Notes under the pieces: generated by a model
Seen by the model: only the letters and a program-made list of their open reading frames with translations
Told to the model about the DNA's origin: nothing
Databases searched by the model: none
Assembly: GCA_002419025.1 (NCBI GenBank)
Contig: DIFG01000066.1
Coordinates: 1-6,659, forward strand
Reading direction: 5' to 3'
Source: Deltaproteobacteria bacterium UBA5754
GTDB taxonomy: Bacteria; Desulfobacterota; Dissulfuribacteria; Dissulfuribacterales; UBA5754
Length of the DNA stretch: 6,659 nt
Program-made: the position numbers and the translations under genes
Shown here: positions 1 through 5,512 of the stretch, piece by piece
How positions within the stretch are numbered: the stretch's first letter is position 1
How the letters are laid out: each line of letters begins with the position of its first letter

Positions 1-80
1 CCTCAGAGCCCTCAAGGTTCCCTCAAAGATTTTTGGCTCCTCGACGTTTTGTGTAGATTGGAGCTATACAGGACTTCACT

Positions 81-106
81 GGATTCCGGCCTCCGCCGGA
101 ATGACG
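81..106. repeat. dRS3-like short palindromic repeat
   Basis: ATTCCGGC (83-90) and GCCGGAAT (95-102) form a perfect 8-bp stem around the 4-nt loop CTCC. The flanks GG and GACG complete the widespread pattern GGATTCC...GGAATGACG. This resembles the neisserial dRS3 element (ATTCC-arm...GGAAT) and similar dispersed repeats in many proteobacteria. No T-run follows on either strand, so it does not look like an intrinsic terminator. Calling it a dispersed family is inferred from resemblance, because this window holds only one clear copy. Confidence 0.6.
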
Positions 107-141
107 AGGCGGTATGCAACTGTGCACTGGAAACCGATCAA

Positions 142-160
142 ATTCCACACGAAATGACGA
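142..160. repeat. Degenerate second copy of the ATTCC/GAATGACG repeat
   Basis: ATTCC at 142-146 and GAAATGACGA at 151-160 match the two ends of the palindrome at 83-107 (ATTCC and GGAATGACGA). The central stem is lost and the element is shortened by about six bases. It can no longer form the hairpin. It may be a decayed copy or chance similarity. Confidence 0.3.
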
Positions 161-181
161 AGAGCCGCAAATCTAACCACT

Positions 182-224
182 AAAAAAACAATAGCTGACA
201 GCTGACAACCGATAGCTGACAGCT
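182..224 (-). terminator. Probable intrinsic terminator of the rplY operon
   Basis: Read on the minus strand, AGCTGTCAGCT (224-214) pairs with AGCTGTCAGCT (203-193) across a 10-nt loop. This gives ten Watson-Crick pairs and one central T-T mismatch. A four-base spacer (ATTG) and then seven T residues (188-182) follow. The signal starts 26 bases past the rplY stop, where an operon terminator is expected. Weaknesses are the mismatch, the spacer before the T-run, and competing folds offered by the other repeat units. Confidence 0.5.
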
Positions 225-231
225 GACAGCT
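193..231. repeat. Heptamer tandem repeat (AGCTGAC)n
   Basis: Five exact 7-nt units plus four bases are present: AGCTGAC (193-199), AGCTGAC (200-206), AACCGAT (207-213, diverged), AGCTGAC (214-220), AGCTGAC (221-227), then AGCT (228-231). The 7-nt phase is kept across the diverged unit, which suggests unit duplication followed by mutation. AGCTGACAGCT is nearly self-complementary, so the array folds on either strand. It lies 18 bp beyond the rplY stop codon. Confidence 0.8.
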
Positions 232-249
232 TTAATGACCCGAGTTTCC

Positions 250-858
250 TCAGACGCTTTCTTTTTCTTCTTCTGCCGCCTTTTCCTCGGCGCCCGCCCC
301 GGTGATGGTAACGATCGTCACCTTGGCATCGTCTGCGAGCCGCACACCTTCAGGCAGGAGGACATCAGCAGCGTGCAATGCCTCTCCGAGACCGAGGGAG
401 CTCACATCCACCTGTATCTCGTTGGGTATTGCCGAAGGGAGACAGGAGACCCGGATAGACCTTCGGATGATGTCCAGGATACCTTTGTCGATCTCGACGC
501 CCCGCGCCTTTCCGACAATGGTGATGGGAACGTCGGTCGTCACCTCCTGGTCCATGAAGACCTCGTAAAAGTCCACGTGGCGGATGCGGTCGTTTACAGG
601 ATATCGCTGGAGCTCCTTGATGAGGGCGAGGTGCTTCTCCTGGCCGGCTTCCCGCGCGAGTTCGATGGAGAAAAAGAGCCTTTCGCCCCGCGAGTGGGTG
701 ATTGCCTTGACAAATAGGTTTTCGTTTATGGAGAGGGGGATGTTTTCCGTTCCTTTTCCATAGAGCACGCCAGGGAGTCTTCCAGCGGATCGGAGCTTGC
801 GGGCGGCTCCCTTTCCGGATTCCTTTCTGGCTATGGCCTCGATCGAGATCTGTTTCAT
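250..858 (-). CDS. rplY: 50S ribosomal protein L25, Ctc/TL5 form
   Basis: This 202-residue protein binds 5S rRNA on the large ribosomal subunit. It is the two-domain form (also called Ctc or TL5), roughly twice the length of the single-domain E. coli L25. The N-terminal 5S-binding domain spans about residues 4-95, with the family-typical GKGAARKLRSAGRLPGVLYG at 15-34 and HVDFYEV at 94-100. The C-terminal beta domain spans about 101-186, with GVEIDKGILD and an IPNEIQVDVSSLGLGEALH stretch. A Glu/Ala/Lys-rich acidic tail occupies 190-202, as is common in long Ctc proteins. The start is supported by AAGGAG nine bases upstream. The gene lies 32 bp after prs and appears to be the last of the leftward operon. 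In Bacillus the ctc homologue is stress-induced, but nothing here shows that control. I recall pth usually following; it is absent here. Confidence 0.95.
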   Translation of the reverse strand: MKQISIEAIARKESGKGAARKLRSAGRLPGVLYGKGTENIPLSINENLFVKAITHSRGERLFFSIELAREAGQEKHLALIKELQRYPVNDRIRHVDFYEVFMDQEVTTDVPITIVGKARGVEIDKGILDIIRRSIRVSCLPSAIPNEIQVDVSSLGLGEALHAADVLLPEGVRLADDAKVTIVTITGAGAEEKAAEEEKESV

Positions 859-890
859 GGGTGATTACTCCTTATGGGCATGTCCGACGC

Positions 891-1835
891 TCAGACAAAG
901 AGCGACGTCACGGAATCGTCGTTGTGAATGCGCTGTATCGCCTCTCCGAGGAGCTCGGCGACAGAAAGGACGGTTATTTTCTCTACCTTGCGGGCCTCCG
1001 GACCCAAGGGGATTGAATTGGTCACGACCATGCTCGCAAGCGGAGAGGACGTGATCCGTTCCACAGCAGGGCCGGATAGCACCGGATGGGTGGCGCATCC
1101 GTGGACCACCTTGGCGCCCTGGTCGAGAAGGACCTGTGCGGCCTGGCAGAGGGTCCCGGCGGTGTCCACCATGTCGTCGAGGATGATCGCGGTTTTCCCC
1201 TTGACATCTCCGATTACGTTCATGACCTGGGATTCGTTTGGCCGTTCGCGCCTCTTGTCCACGATGGCAAGGCCAGCCCCGAGTCTCTTAGCGAATGCCC
1301 GCGTCCTTTCTACCCCTCCGGCATCGGGTGAGACCATGACGAGGTCATCTGCAAAATTTTCCCGGATGTATTTGAGGAGGATGGGGGCGGCGAAAAGGTG
1401 ATCCACAGGGATGTTGAAAAAGCCCTGGATCTGTCCGGCATGAAGGTCCATGGCGAGCACCCTTCGTGCCCCAGAGGTCGTGATGAGATCGGCCACGAGC
1501 TTGGCCGTTATGGGGACTCGAGGAGCTGCTTTACGGTCCTGGCGTGCGTATCCGTAATAGGGCAGGACGGCCGTGATCCGCCGGGAAGACGCCCTTCTCA
1601 GGGCATCGATCATGATGAGGAGTTCCATCATGTTATGGTTGACAGGAGGACAGGTGGGCTGAATGACAAAGACATCAGACCCCCTGACGTTCTCGCCGAT
1701 CTCGACGAAGATCTCCCCGTCGCTGAATGTCTTTACGATAGCCCTGCCGAGGGGTACGCCGATATAGTCGCAGATCTCTCGGGCGAGGTCGGGATTTGCG
1801 TTTCCTGAGAACACCTTGAGGGTTTGCCGGGACAT
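891..1835 (-). CDS. prs: Ribose-phosphate pyrophosphokinase (PRPP synthetase)
   Basis: The enzyme transfers pyrophosphate from ATP to ribose 5-phosphate, making PRPP for purine, pyrimidine, NAD, histidine and tryptophan synthesis in the cytoplasm. With this start it has 314 residues, against 315 in E. coli, and reads as class I. Visible motifs are FSDGE (37-41, ATP site), RRASSRRITAVLPYYGYARQDRK (80-102), DLHAGQIQGFF (130-140, with catalytic-region His132), the flexible-loop region KRRERP (194-199) and the PRPP-binding loop DDMVDTAGT (220-228). An ATG at 1856 would add seven residues (MWSISED). I prefer 1835 because family N-termini begin just before the LKVFSGNA segment. Neither ATG has a strong Shine-Dalgarno: GGAG lies 13 bases before 1835 and AGAAG only two bases before it. 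The gene lies 57 bp after tRNA-Gln, and no convincing promoter is visible in that gap, so it probably depends on upstream transcription. Confidence 0.95.
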   Translation of the reverse strand: MSRQTLKVFSGNANPDLAREICDYIGVPLGRAIVKTFSDGEIFVEIGENVRGSDVFVIQPTCPPVNHNMMELLIMIDALRRASSRRITAVLPYYGYARQDRKAAPRVPITAKLVADLITTSGARRVLAMDLHAGQIQGFFNIPVDHLFAAPILLKYIRENFADDLVMVSPDAGGVERTRAFAKRLGAGLAIVDKRRERPNESQVMNVIGDVKGKTAIILDDMVDTAGTLCQAAQVLLDQGAKVVHGCATHPVLSGPAVERITSSPLASMVVTNSIPLGPEARKVEKITVLSVAELLGEAIQRIHNDDSVTSLFV

Positions 1836-1892
1836 GTCTTCTGAAATGCTCCACATAAAATCTGGATGGATGACGGTCTTCGTCTCTCTGAT

Positions 1893-1967
1893 TGGCTGGG
1901 GCGGGAGGATTCGAACCTCCGGATGCGGGTTCCAAAGACCCGTGTCTTACCGCTTGACGACGCCCCA
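1893..1967 (-). tRNA. tRNA-Gln (anticodon UUG)
   Basis: The minus strand folds into a full 75-nt cloverleaf including an encoded CCA (1895-1893). The acceptor pairs TGGGGCG with CGCCCCA, with discriminator G. The D arm is GTC/GAC with loop AAGCGGTAA. The anticodon stem CGGGT/ACCCG closes the loop CTTTGGA, giving anticodon TTG (1935-1933) for CAA/CAG codons. The T arm is GGAGG-TTCGAAT-CCTCC. The U1-A72 first pair and discriminator G are recognised tRNA-Gln features. It lies 14 bp after the ispE stop and 57 bp before prs, on the same strand. No promoter is visible in the 14-bp gap, so it is probably processed from the operon transcript. Its U34 belongs to the class modified by MnmE-MnmG, and mnmG lies in this window. 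Confidence 0.97.
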
Positions 1968-1981
1968 GCTGGGTTTTCCGA

Positions 1982-2842
1982 TCACTCGATACCTTCAGCA
2001 ACGAACGTCGTGAAGCCTGGATGAAGGACTTCCCGGCCCCAACGACTTTGGATGCTCCTTTTGGCCTTGTGCGCCTCTATCCGGCCTGGGAATATCCCAT
2101 AGACCGTTGATCCGCTCCCGGACATAAGGGCGTGTTGCGCCCCAAGCAGCCGAATCTCGTCCGCTATCCGTGCAAGTGACGGGTGGCGGGGGAAAACGGC
2201 CTTTTCAAGGTCGTTTATTCCCAAAGCCTCGACGTCAAGACCGGAACGCTCCAAAATAGTTTCGCCTTTTTCTGTTGTCAACGAAAAATCAGCATACACC
2301 TGGGCGGTGGAAAGTCCGAACCCTGGATGGACGAGCAGATACCAGAAAGGCCGTCCGGCAGTGGGGGTGAGTTCTGTTCCCCGGCCCCTGCCATACGCCG
2401 CTCCTTCGTCAAGGAGAAAGAAGGGGACATCGGACCCGAGACGGGTGGCGATGCCGTGGAGCCGGTCTGCCGCAAGGGGCAGACCAGTAAGGAGATTGAG
2501 GCCCTTGAGCACTGCAGCCGCATCGCTGCTCCCGCCTCCGAGTCCGGCCTCGAGAGGGATGCGTTTATGAAGATCAATGCGCAGGGAAAGACGGACGCCG
2601 GACTCTTCCAGGAAAAGGGAAGCTGCTTGACAGGCAAGGTTTTCCGTTCCGACCGGGCACGGAATCCCCGTGCAGTTGAAGCGGATGGACGGGTCACCGG
2701 ATGCAGCGGCGATGGTGATGTCGTCCCGCAGATCCACCTTCTGAAAGAGGGTCAGGATATCGTGATAGCCATCCTTGCGTTTTCCGAGGACCCGAAGAAG
2801 GAGGTTGACCTTTGCGGGTGCTGCAATACGGATCTCGGCCAT
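1982..2842 (-). CDS. ispE: 4-diphosphocytidyl-2-C-methyl-D-erythritol kinase
   Basis: IspE phosphorylates CDP-methylerythritol at the 2-hydroxyl using ATP, a middle step of the MEP (non-mevalonate) isoprenoid pathway. It is a cytoplasmic GHMP-family kinase. The 286 residues match the family's usual length. Motif 1 is APAKVNLLL (8-16) with catalytic Lys11. The glycine-rich ATP loop PLEAGLGGGSSDAA is at 96-109. LGSDVPFF (135-142) holds the catalytic Asp138. Motif 3, ALMSGSGSTVYGIF, is at 238-251. All key residues are present. The start lies 10 bp after the stop of the DUF1844 gene and no Shine-Dalgarno is visible in the gap (upstream bases end CATTTCCC), so translation may be coupled to the upstream gene. 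tRNA-Gln follows after 14 bp. Confidence 0.96.
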   Translation of the reverse strand: MAEIRIAAPAKVNLLLRVLGKRKDGYHDILTLFQKVDLRDDITIAAASGDPSIRFNCTGIPCPVGTENLACQAASLFLEESGVRLSLRIDLHKRIPLEAGLGGGSSDAAAVLKGLNLLTGLPLAADRLHGIATRLGSDVPFFLLDEGAAYGRGRGTELTPTAGRPFWYLLVHPGFGLSTAQVYADFSLTTEKGETILERSGLDVEALGINDLEKAVFPRHPSLARIADEIRLLGAQHALMSGSGSTVYGIFPGRIEAHKAKRSIQSRWGREVLHPGFTTFVAEGIE

Positions 2843-2852
2843 GGGAAATGTA

Positions 2853-3212
2853 TCAGGCCGAGGCCTTGACGAACTTCATGCGAAGTTCGAAAAGCAAGTT
2901 TTCCAGGAGTGCGCTCTCGTCGGGGGTCAGGTTCCCTCGGGTCTTTTCCTCGATCATGGCAATGGTGTCAATGGCATGACGGGCAAGGGTCAGGTCCTTT
3001 TCGATTTCATTGCTTCCTGGGGCTGGAAGTTCCCCGAGATGTACGAGGGCGGATGCATTGAGGGACAGGATGAATCCGAGGAAGGTCACGGGAGGCATGA
3101 GCTGTTCGCACCCCAGGCCCGGTCCTCCCGGTTTTTCAAAACCCTCTTTTCCCTTGTCTCCCATTGTCCCTTTGCCTTCGGGTTGGCTCAGCTTTTCATC
3201 GTCCGTGTTCAT
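2853..3212 (-). CDS. DUF1844 family protein
   Basis: This is a 119-residue protein of unknown function. Residues 1-37 are hydrophilic and rich in Gly, Lys and Glu, probably disordered. From about 38 on it matches my memory of the DUF1844 family: MPPVTFLGFILSLNASALVH (39-58), HLGELPAPGSNE, then a helical DLTLARHAIDTIAMIEEKTRGNLT (73-96) and a C-terminal ESALLENLLFELRMKFV helix (99-115). The 43-58 segment is fairly hydrophobic but short and contains Asn and Ser; I do not call it a membrane helix. No catalytic motif is obvious. The start at 3212 has a strong Shine-Dalgarno, AAGGAGGAG (3226-3218), close upstream. An earlier ATG at 3302 would overlap xseA and has no such support. It is the first gene of the leftward block, divergent from xseA and 10 bp before ispE. 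The linkage suggests co-expression but does not reveal a role. Confidence 0.82.
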   Translation of the reverse strand: MNTDDEKLSQPEGKGTMGDKGKEGFEKPGGPGLGCEQLMPPVTFLGFILSLNASALVHLGELPAPGSNEIEKDLTLARHAIDTIAMIEEKTRGNLTPDESALLENLLFELRMKFVKASA

Positions 3213-3260
3213 GAAGGCTCCTCCTTCATTCCGCGTATATCGGATGGTATAGTCCTTGCC
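3213..3260. promoter_or_regulatory. Divergent intergenic region between the two operons
   Basis: These 48 bp separate the DUF1844 start (minus strand, 3212) from the xseA start (plus strand, 3261). They should contain promoter elements for one or both blocks unless those lie inside the coding regions. On the minus strand there are TATACC and GATATA boxes (about 3251-3236) that could act as -10 elements, but no convincing -35 partner. The leftward Shine-Dalgarno (3226-3218) also lies here. Confidence 0.45.
3225..3253 (+). promoter_or_regulatory. Candidate sigma-70-type promoter for xseA
   Basis: TTCATT (3225-3230) and TATAGT (3248-3253) are separated by exactly 17 bp. The -10 box matches TATAAT at five of six positions; the -35 box is weak (three of six against TTGACA). 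Transcription would begin around 3259-3261, at or just before the xseA ATG, giving a leaderless or almost leaderless message. This agrees with the lack of a Shine-Dalgarno before that ATG. The -35 box overlaps the Shine-Dalgarno of the divergent gene. Confidence 0.3.
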
Positions 3261-4700
3261 ATGAAAAGGGAAATCGATCTCTTCCCCATCCCTGAATCGC
3301 AAGACGTCATAGCCACCGGGGATTACCTTGCGGCCCAGGCCCCTTTGCGTCCTGTCTGGAGGGTCTCGGGGCTCCTTTCCGAGATCTCCTACCGGCTGGA
3401 TACCGGGTTTTCCTCCGTCTGGGTTGAAGGGGAGGTGTCGGGCCTTCGGAACCCCTCCTCAGGACACGTTTATTTTATCCTTAAGGACGAGACATCTCAA
3501 ATCAGGGCGGTCATGTTTCGCGCCTCGGCCTCCCGCGTGCCATTCGCCCTCGAAGAAGGCATGAAGATCATCTGCCTTGCCCGCGTGAACGTCTATACAG
3601 GCCGGGGGGACCTGCAGCTCGTGGTCGAGGCCGTGGAGCAGACGGGTGTGGGGGCCCTCGGACGCGCCTTCGAGGAGCTGAAGGAACGGCTCTTTCGGGA
3701 GGGGCTCTTTGACGCCGAACGCAAGAGGCCCCTTCCCATGGTCCCGGGACGGGTCTTTGTCCTTACCTCTCCCACTGGAGCCGCCATTCGGGATTTCGTA
3801 CGGACGGCCAGGGCCCGTTTTCCTGCGGCCCAAATGGTGCTTGTCCCGGTCAGGGTCCAGGGAGAGGGCGCTGCAGGCGAGATGATCCTCGCCCTTGATG
3901 CCGTCCGTTCCCTTGCCGGCCCTGATGACGTGGTCGTGATCACCCGGGGCGGTGGATCCCTCGAGGACCTCAGGGAGTACAACGACGAGGCCCTTGCCCG
4001 TGCCATCCACGCCTTTCCCTATCCTGTGGTCTCGGCCGTGGGGCACGAGATCGACTTCACCATCGCGGATTTCGTGGCCGACCACCGGGCCTCCACCCCT
4101 ACGGCTGCGGCCCAGCTCGTCTTTCCGGAGAGGAAGGCCCTTGGCGAAAGGCTGGAGGTCCTGGTCCGGCATGCCGCCTCAGCCCTGAGAAACAGGGTGG
4201 CCCGGGCCTCGGGAGCTCTCCATGCCCTTCGTTTACGCCTGCGAGATCCGGTGCGCAGGCTGGTCGAGGCCCGTCTTCGTCACGACGAGCAGACATCGAG
4301 ACTGGTGTTCGCGATACGGGATCTCTGTCTTAGACGGATGCGTGAGCTCGATGTCCTCGCGCATGCCCTTCGGGATCGGGATCCCAGCCGCCGTCTCGAC
4401 CTTTATCGAACCGGCCTTGCGGGTCTTGCGATCCGCCTCATGCGCTCTCCCCGGGATGTCATAGCGCGCAAACGGGCGGGCCTTTCCATTCGGATCGAAA
4501 GGCTCGACGCCCTGAGCCCACTCAAGGTCCTCGGCCGGGGCTACAGCATCGTCTCCGGGCCGTCCGGCCGAATCGTACGTAGCTTCCGGGATGTCCGACC
4601 TGGAGACCTCCTCGAGGTCCGTCCCCTTGAAGGGGTCATATCGTGCCGGGTGCTCGAGGCACGGGAAGGACTGGAGGGGCAGGAGACAGGAAAGGGGTGA
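3261..4700 (+). CDS. xseA: Exodeoxyribonuclease VII large subunit
   Basis: XseA is the catalytic subunit of exonuclease VII, which degrades single-stranded DNA from both ends together with multiple XseB subunits. It has 479 residues, slightly longer than E. coli XseA (456). The N-terminal OB-fold spans about 32-128 (VSGLLSEISYRLDTGFSSVWVEGEVSGLRNPSSGHVYFILKD region). The catalytic domain starts near 135, with GRVFVLTSPTGAAIRD (163-178), RGGGSLEDL (229-237), NDEALARAI (241-249), SAVGHEIDFTIADFVADHRASTPTAAAQL (258-286). A long Arg/Leu-rich helical region follows, typical of the coiled-coil arms. The conserved tail LSPLKVLGRGYSIV comes near the end. The frame is open further upstream to 2775, but that part is antisense to DUF1844 and ispE and has no XseA similarity. 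ATG 3261 is the only sensible start; the next in-frame Met is residue 85. No ribosome binding site is evident. mazG follows after 5 bp. No xseB is in the window. Confidence 0.95.
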   Translation: MKREIDLFPIPESQDVIATGDYLAAQAPLRPVWRVSGLLSEISYRLDTGFSSVWVEGEVSGLRNPSSGHVYFILKDETSQIRAVMFRASASRVPFALEEGMKIICLARVNVYTGRGDLQLVVEAVEQTGVGALGRAFEELKERLFREGLFDAERKRPLPMVPGRVFVLTSPTGAAIRDFVRTARARFPAAQMVLVPVRVQGEGAAGEMILALDAVRSLAGPDDVVVITRGGGSLEDLREYNDEALARAIHAFPYPVVSAVGHEIDFTIADFVADHRASTPTAAAQLVFPERKALGERLEVLVRHAASALRNRVARASGALHALRLRLRDPVRRLVEARLRHDEQTSRLVFAIRDLCLRRMRELDVLAHALRDRDPSRRLDLYRTGLAGLAIRLMRSPRDVIARKRAGLSIRIERLDALSPLKVLGRGYSIVSGPSGRIVRSFRDVRPGDLLEVRPLEGVISCRVLEAREGLEGQETGKG

Positions 4701-4705
4701 GATGC

Positions 4706-5503
4706 ATGTCTGATCGAGCATCTGAGAAAATGTGCATACTTCGTGAGATCATCGCCAGGCTCAGGGCCCCGGACGGTTGCCCATGGGACCGGGAGCAGAC
4801 GCCTGACTCCGTCAGGAAATACATCCTCGAGGAGGCCTACGAACTTTCCGAGGCCATCGAGGGAGGCGATGCCGGCGAGGTGGAGGAGGAACTCGGCGAT
4901 CTCTTTTTCATGCTCCTTTTCATCGCCCGTCTTTATGAGGAGGCCGCTGCCTTCCGCCTGGAAGATGCCCTTGAGCGTTCCGCGGAGAAGATGATCAGGC
5001 GGCATCCGCACATATTCGGAGAGGCTGTTGTGGCGGATGCGCAAGAGGTTGTGGCCCAGTGGCAGGCCATCAAGGCCCGGGAATCCCGCGACAGGGGCGA
5101 GCGGGCGAGCGCCCTCGGAAATCTCCCGAAGTCCCTCCCCGCCCTCCAGCGTGCCTTCAGGGTGGGGGAGAGGGCCTCCCGCGTGGGTTTCGACTGGCGG
5201 CAGGCCGGAGACGTCCGGGAGAAGGTCCGCGAGGAGGAGGCGGAGCTCGCCGAGGCCGTCAAGGCCGGGGACGCAGCTGCCATCCATGACGAGCTCGGAG
5301 ATTATCTCTTTGCCGCGGCCCAGTATTCCCGTAAGCTCGGGATAAACCCCGAAGAGGCCCTCCGCTCGGCTGTGGACCGGTTCTGCGGGCGGTTTCGTGA
5401 GATGGAGGCCCGTCTTCAAGACGCCGGCCGGGACATGGCCTCCTGCACCCATGAGGAGCTGGACAGCCTCTGGGAGGCGGTGAAGGCGGACCAGACAGGG
5501 TAG
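4706..5503 (+). CDS. mazG: Nucleoside triphosphate pyrophosphohydrolase MazG
   Basis: MazG hydrolyses (d)NTPs to the monophosphate and pyrophosphate. It is regarded as a house-cleaning enzyme for abnormal nucleotides and, in E. coli, a modulator of ppGpp. At 265 residues it matches E. coli MazG (263) and has both tandem MazG domains. The first carries DGCPWDREQT (23-32), EEAYE (42-46, the ExxE) and EELGD (61-65, the ExxD), then RRHPHIFGE. The second, after the linker LPKSLPALQRAFR, carries GFDW (161-164), EEAE (177-180) and ELGD (196-199). The metal-binding acidic residues are therefore present in both domains. I choose ATG 4706 because AAAGGGG (4691-4697) sits eight bases upstream. An earlier in-frame ATG at 4643 would overlap xseA by 58 bp and add 21 unlike residues. 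The gene lies 5 bp after xseA and 9 bp before mnmG, so co-transcription is likely. Confidence 0.95.
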   Translation: MSDRASEKMCILREIIARLRAPDGCPWDREQTPDSVRKYILEEAYELSEAIEGGDAGEVEEELGDLFFMLLFIARLYEEAAAFRLEDALERSAEKMIRRHPHIFGEAVVADAQEVVAQWQAIKARESRDRGERASALGNLPKSLPALQRAFRVGERASRVGFDWRQAGDVREKVREEEAELAEAVKAGDAAAIHDELGDYLFAAAQYSRKLGINPEEALRSAVDRFCGRFREMEARLQDAGRDMASCTHEELDSLWEAVKADQTG

Positions 5504-5512
5504 GCCTAAAAG

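Larger units (their letters stand above)
1..249. other. Non-coding, repeat-rich region downstream of rplY
   Basis: No credible gene is visible here. The plus frame starting at base 1 stays open until a TAA at 181-183, but it has no start codon or ribosome binding site. Its peptide contains LDSGLRRNDE, and the reverse complement of the same bases reads VIPAEAGIQ. Both are typical spurious translations of a dispersed palindromic repeat. The stretch holds that palindrome (83-102), a degenerate second copy (142-160), an AGCTGAC heptamer tandem (193-231) and a likely terminator for the leftward operon. It is more AT-rich than the neighbouring genes, especially at 130-195. Confidence 0.75.

Noticed and set aside
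83..102. Palindrome as an intrinsic terminator
   Set aside because: No T-run follows the hairpin on either strand. The heptamer hairpin at 193-224 with its T-run is the better candidate.
1..183. Open plus-strand frame from the left edge, suggesting the tail of a gene
   Set aside because: There is no start in view. The peptide contains LDSGLRRNDE, a known translation artefact of the palindromic repeat, and the composition is unlike the coding regions.
193..231. Heptamer array as a CRISPR or iteron origin
   Set aside because: The units are contiguous 7-mers without spacers, and there is no cas or rep gene and no DnaA-box cluster nearby.
235..717. 160-residue plus-strand frame opposite rplY
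   Set aside because: It is a shadow of rplY, which has a Shine-Dalgarno and full-length family similarity. The plus frame shows no domain and no ribosome binding site.
2775..3260. 162-residue N-terminal extension of XseA
   Set aside because: This part of the frame is antisense to the start of ispE and all of DUF1844. It has no XseA similarity, and the family length fits a start at 3261.
3213..3302. Earlier start for the DUF1844 protein at 3302
   Set aside because: It would overlap xseA by 42 bp. The downstream ATG at 3212 has a near-perfect Shine-Dalgarno, and the added residues are not part of the family domain.
4643..4705. Earlier mazG start overlapping xseA
   Set aside because: The added 21 residues (Gly/Arg-rich) are unlike MazG N-termini, and the ATG at 4706 has a well-placed AAAGGGG.
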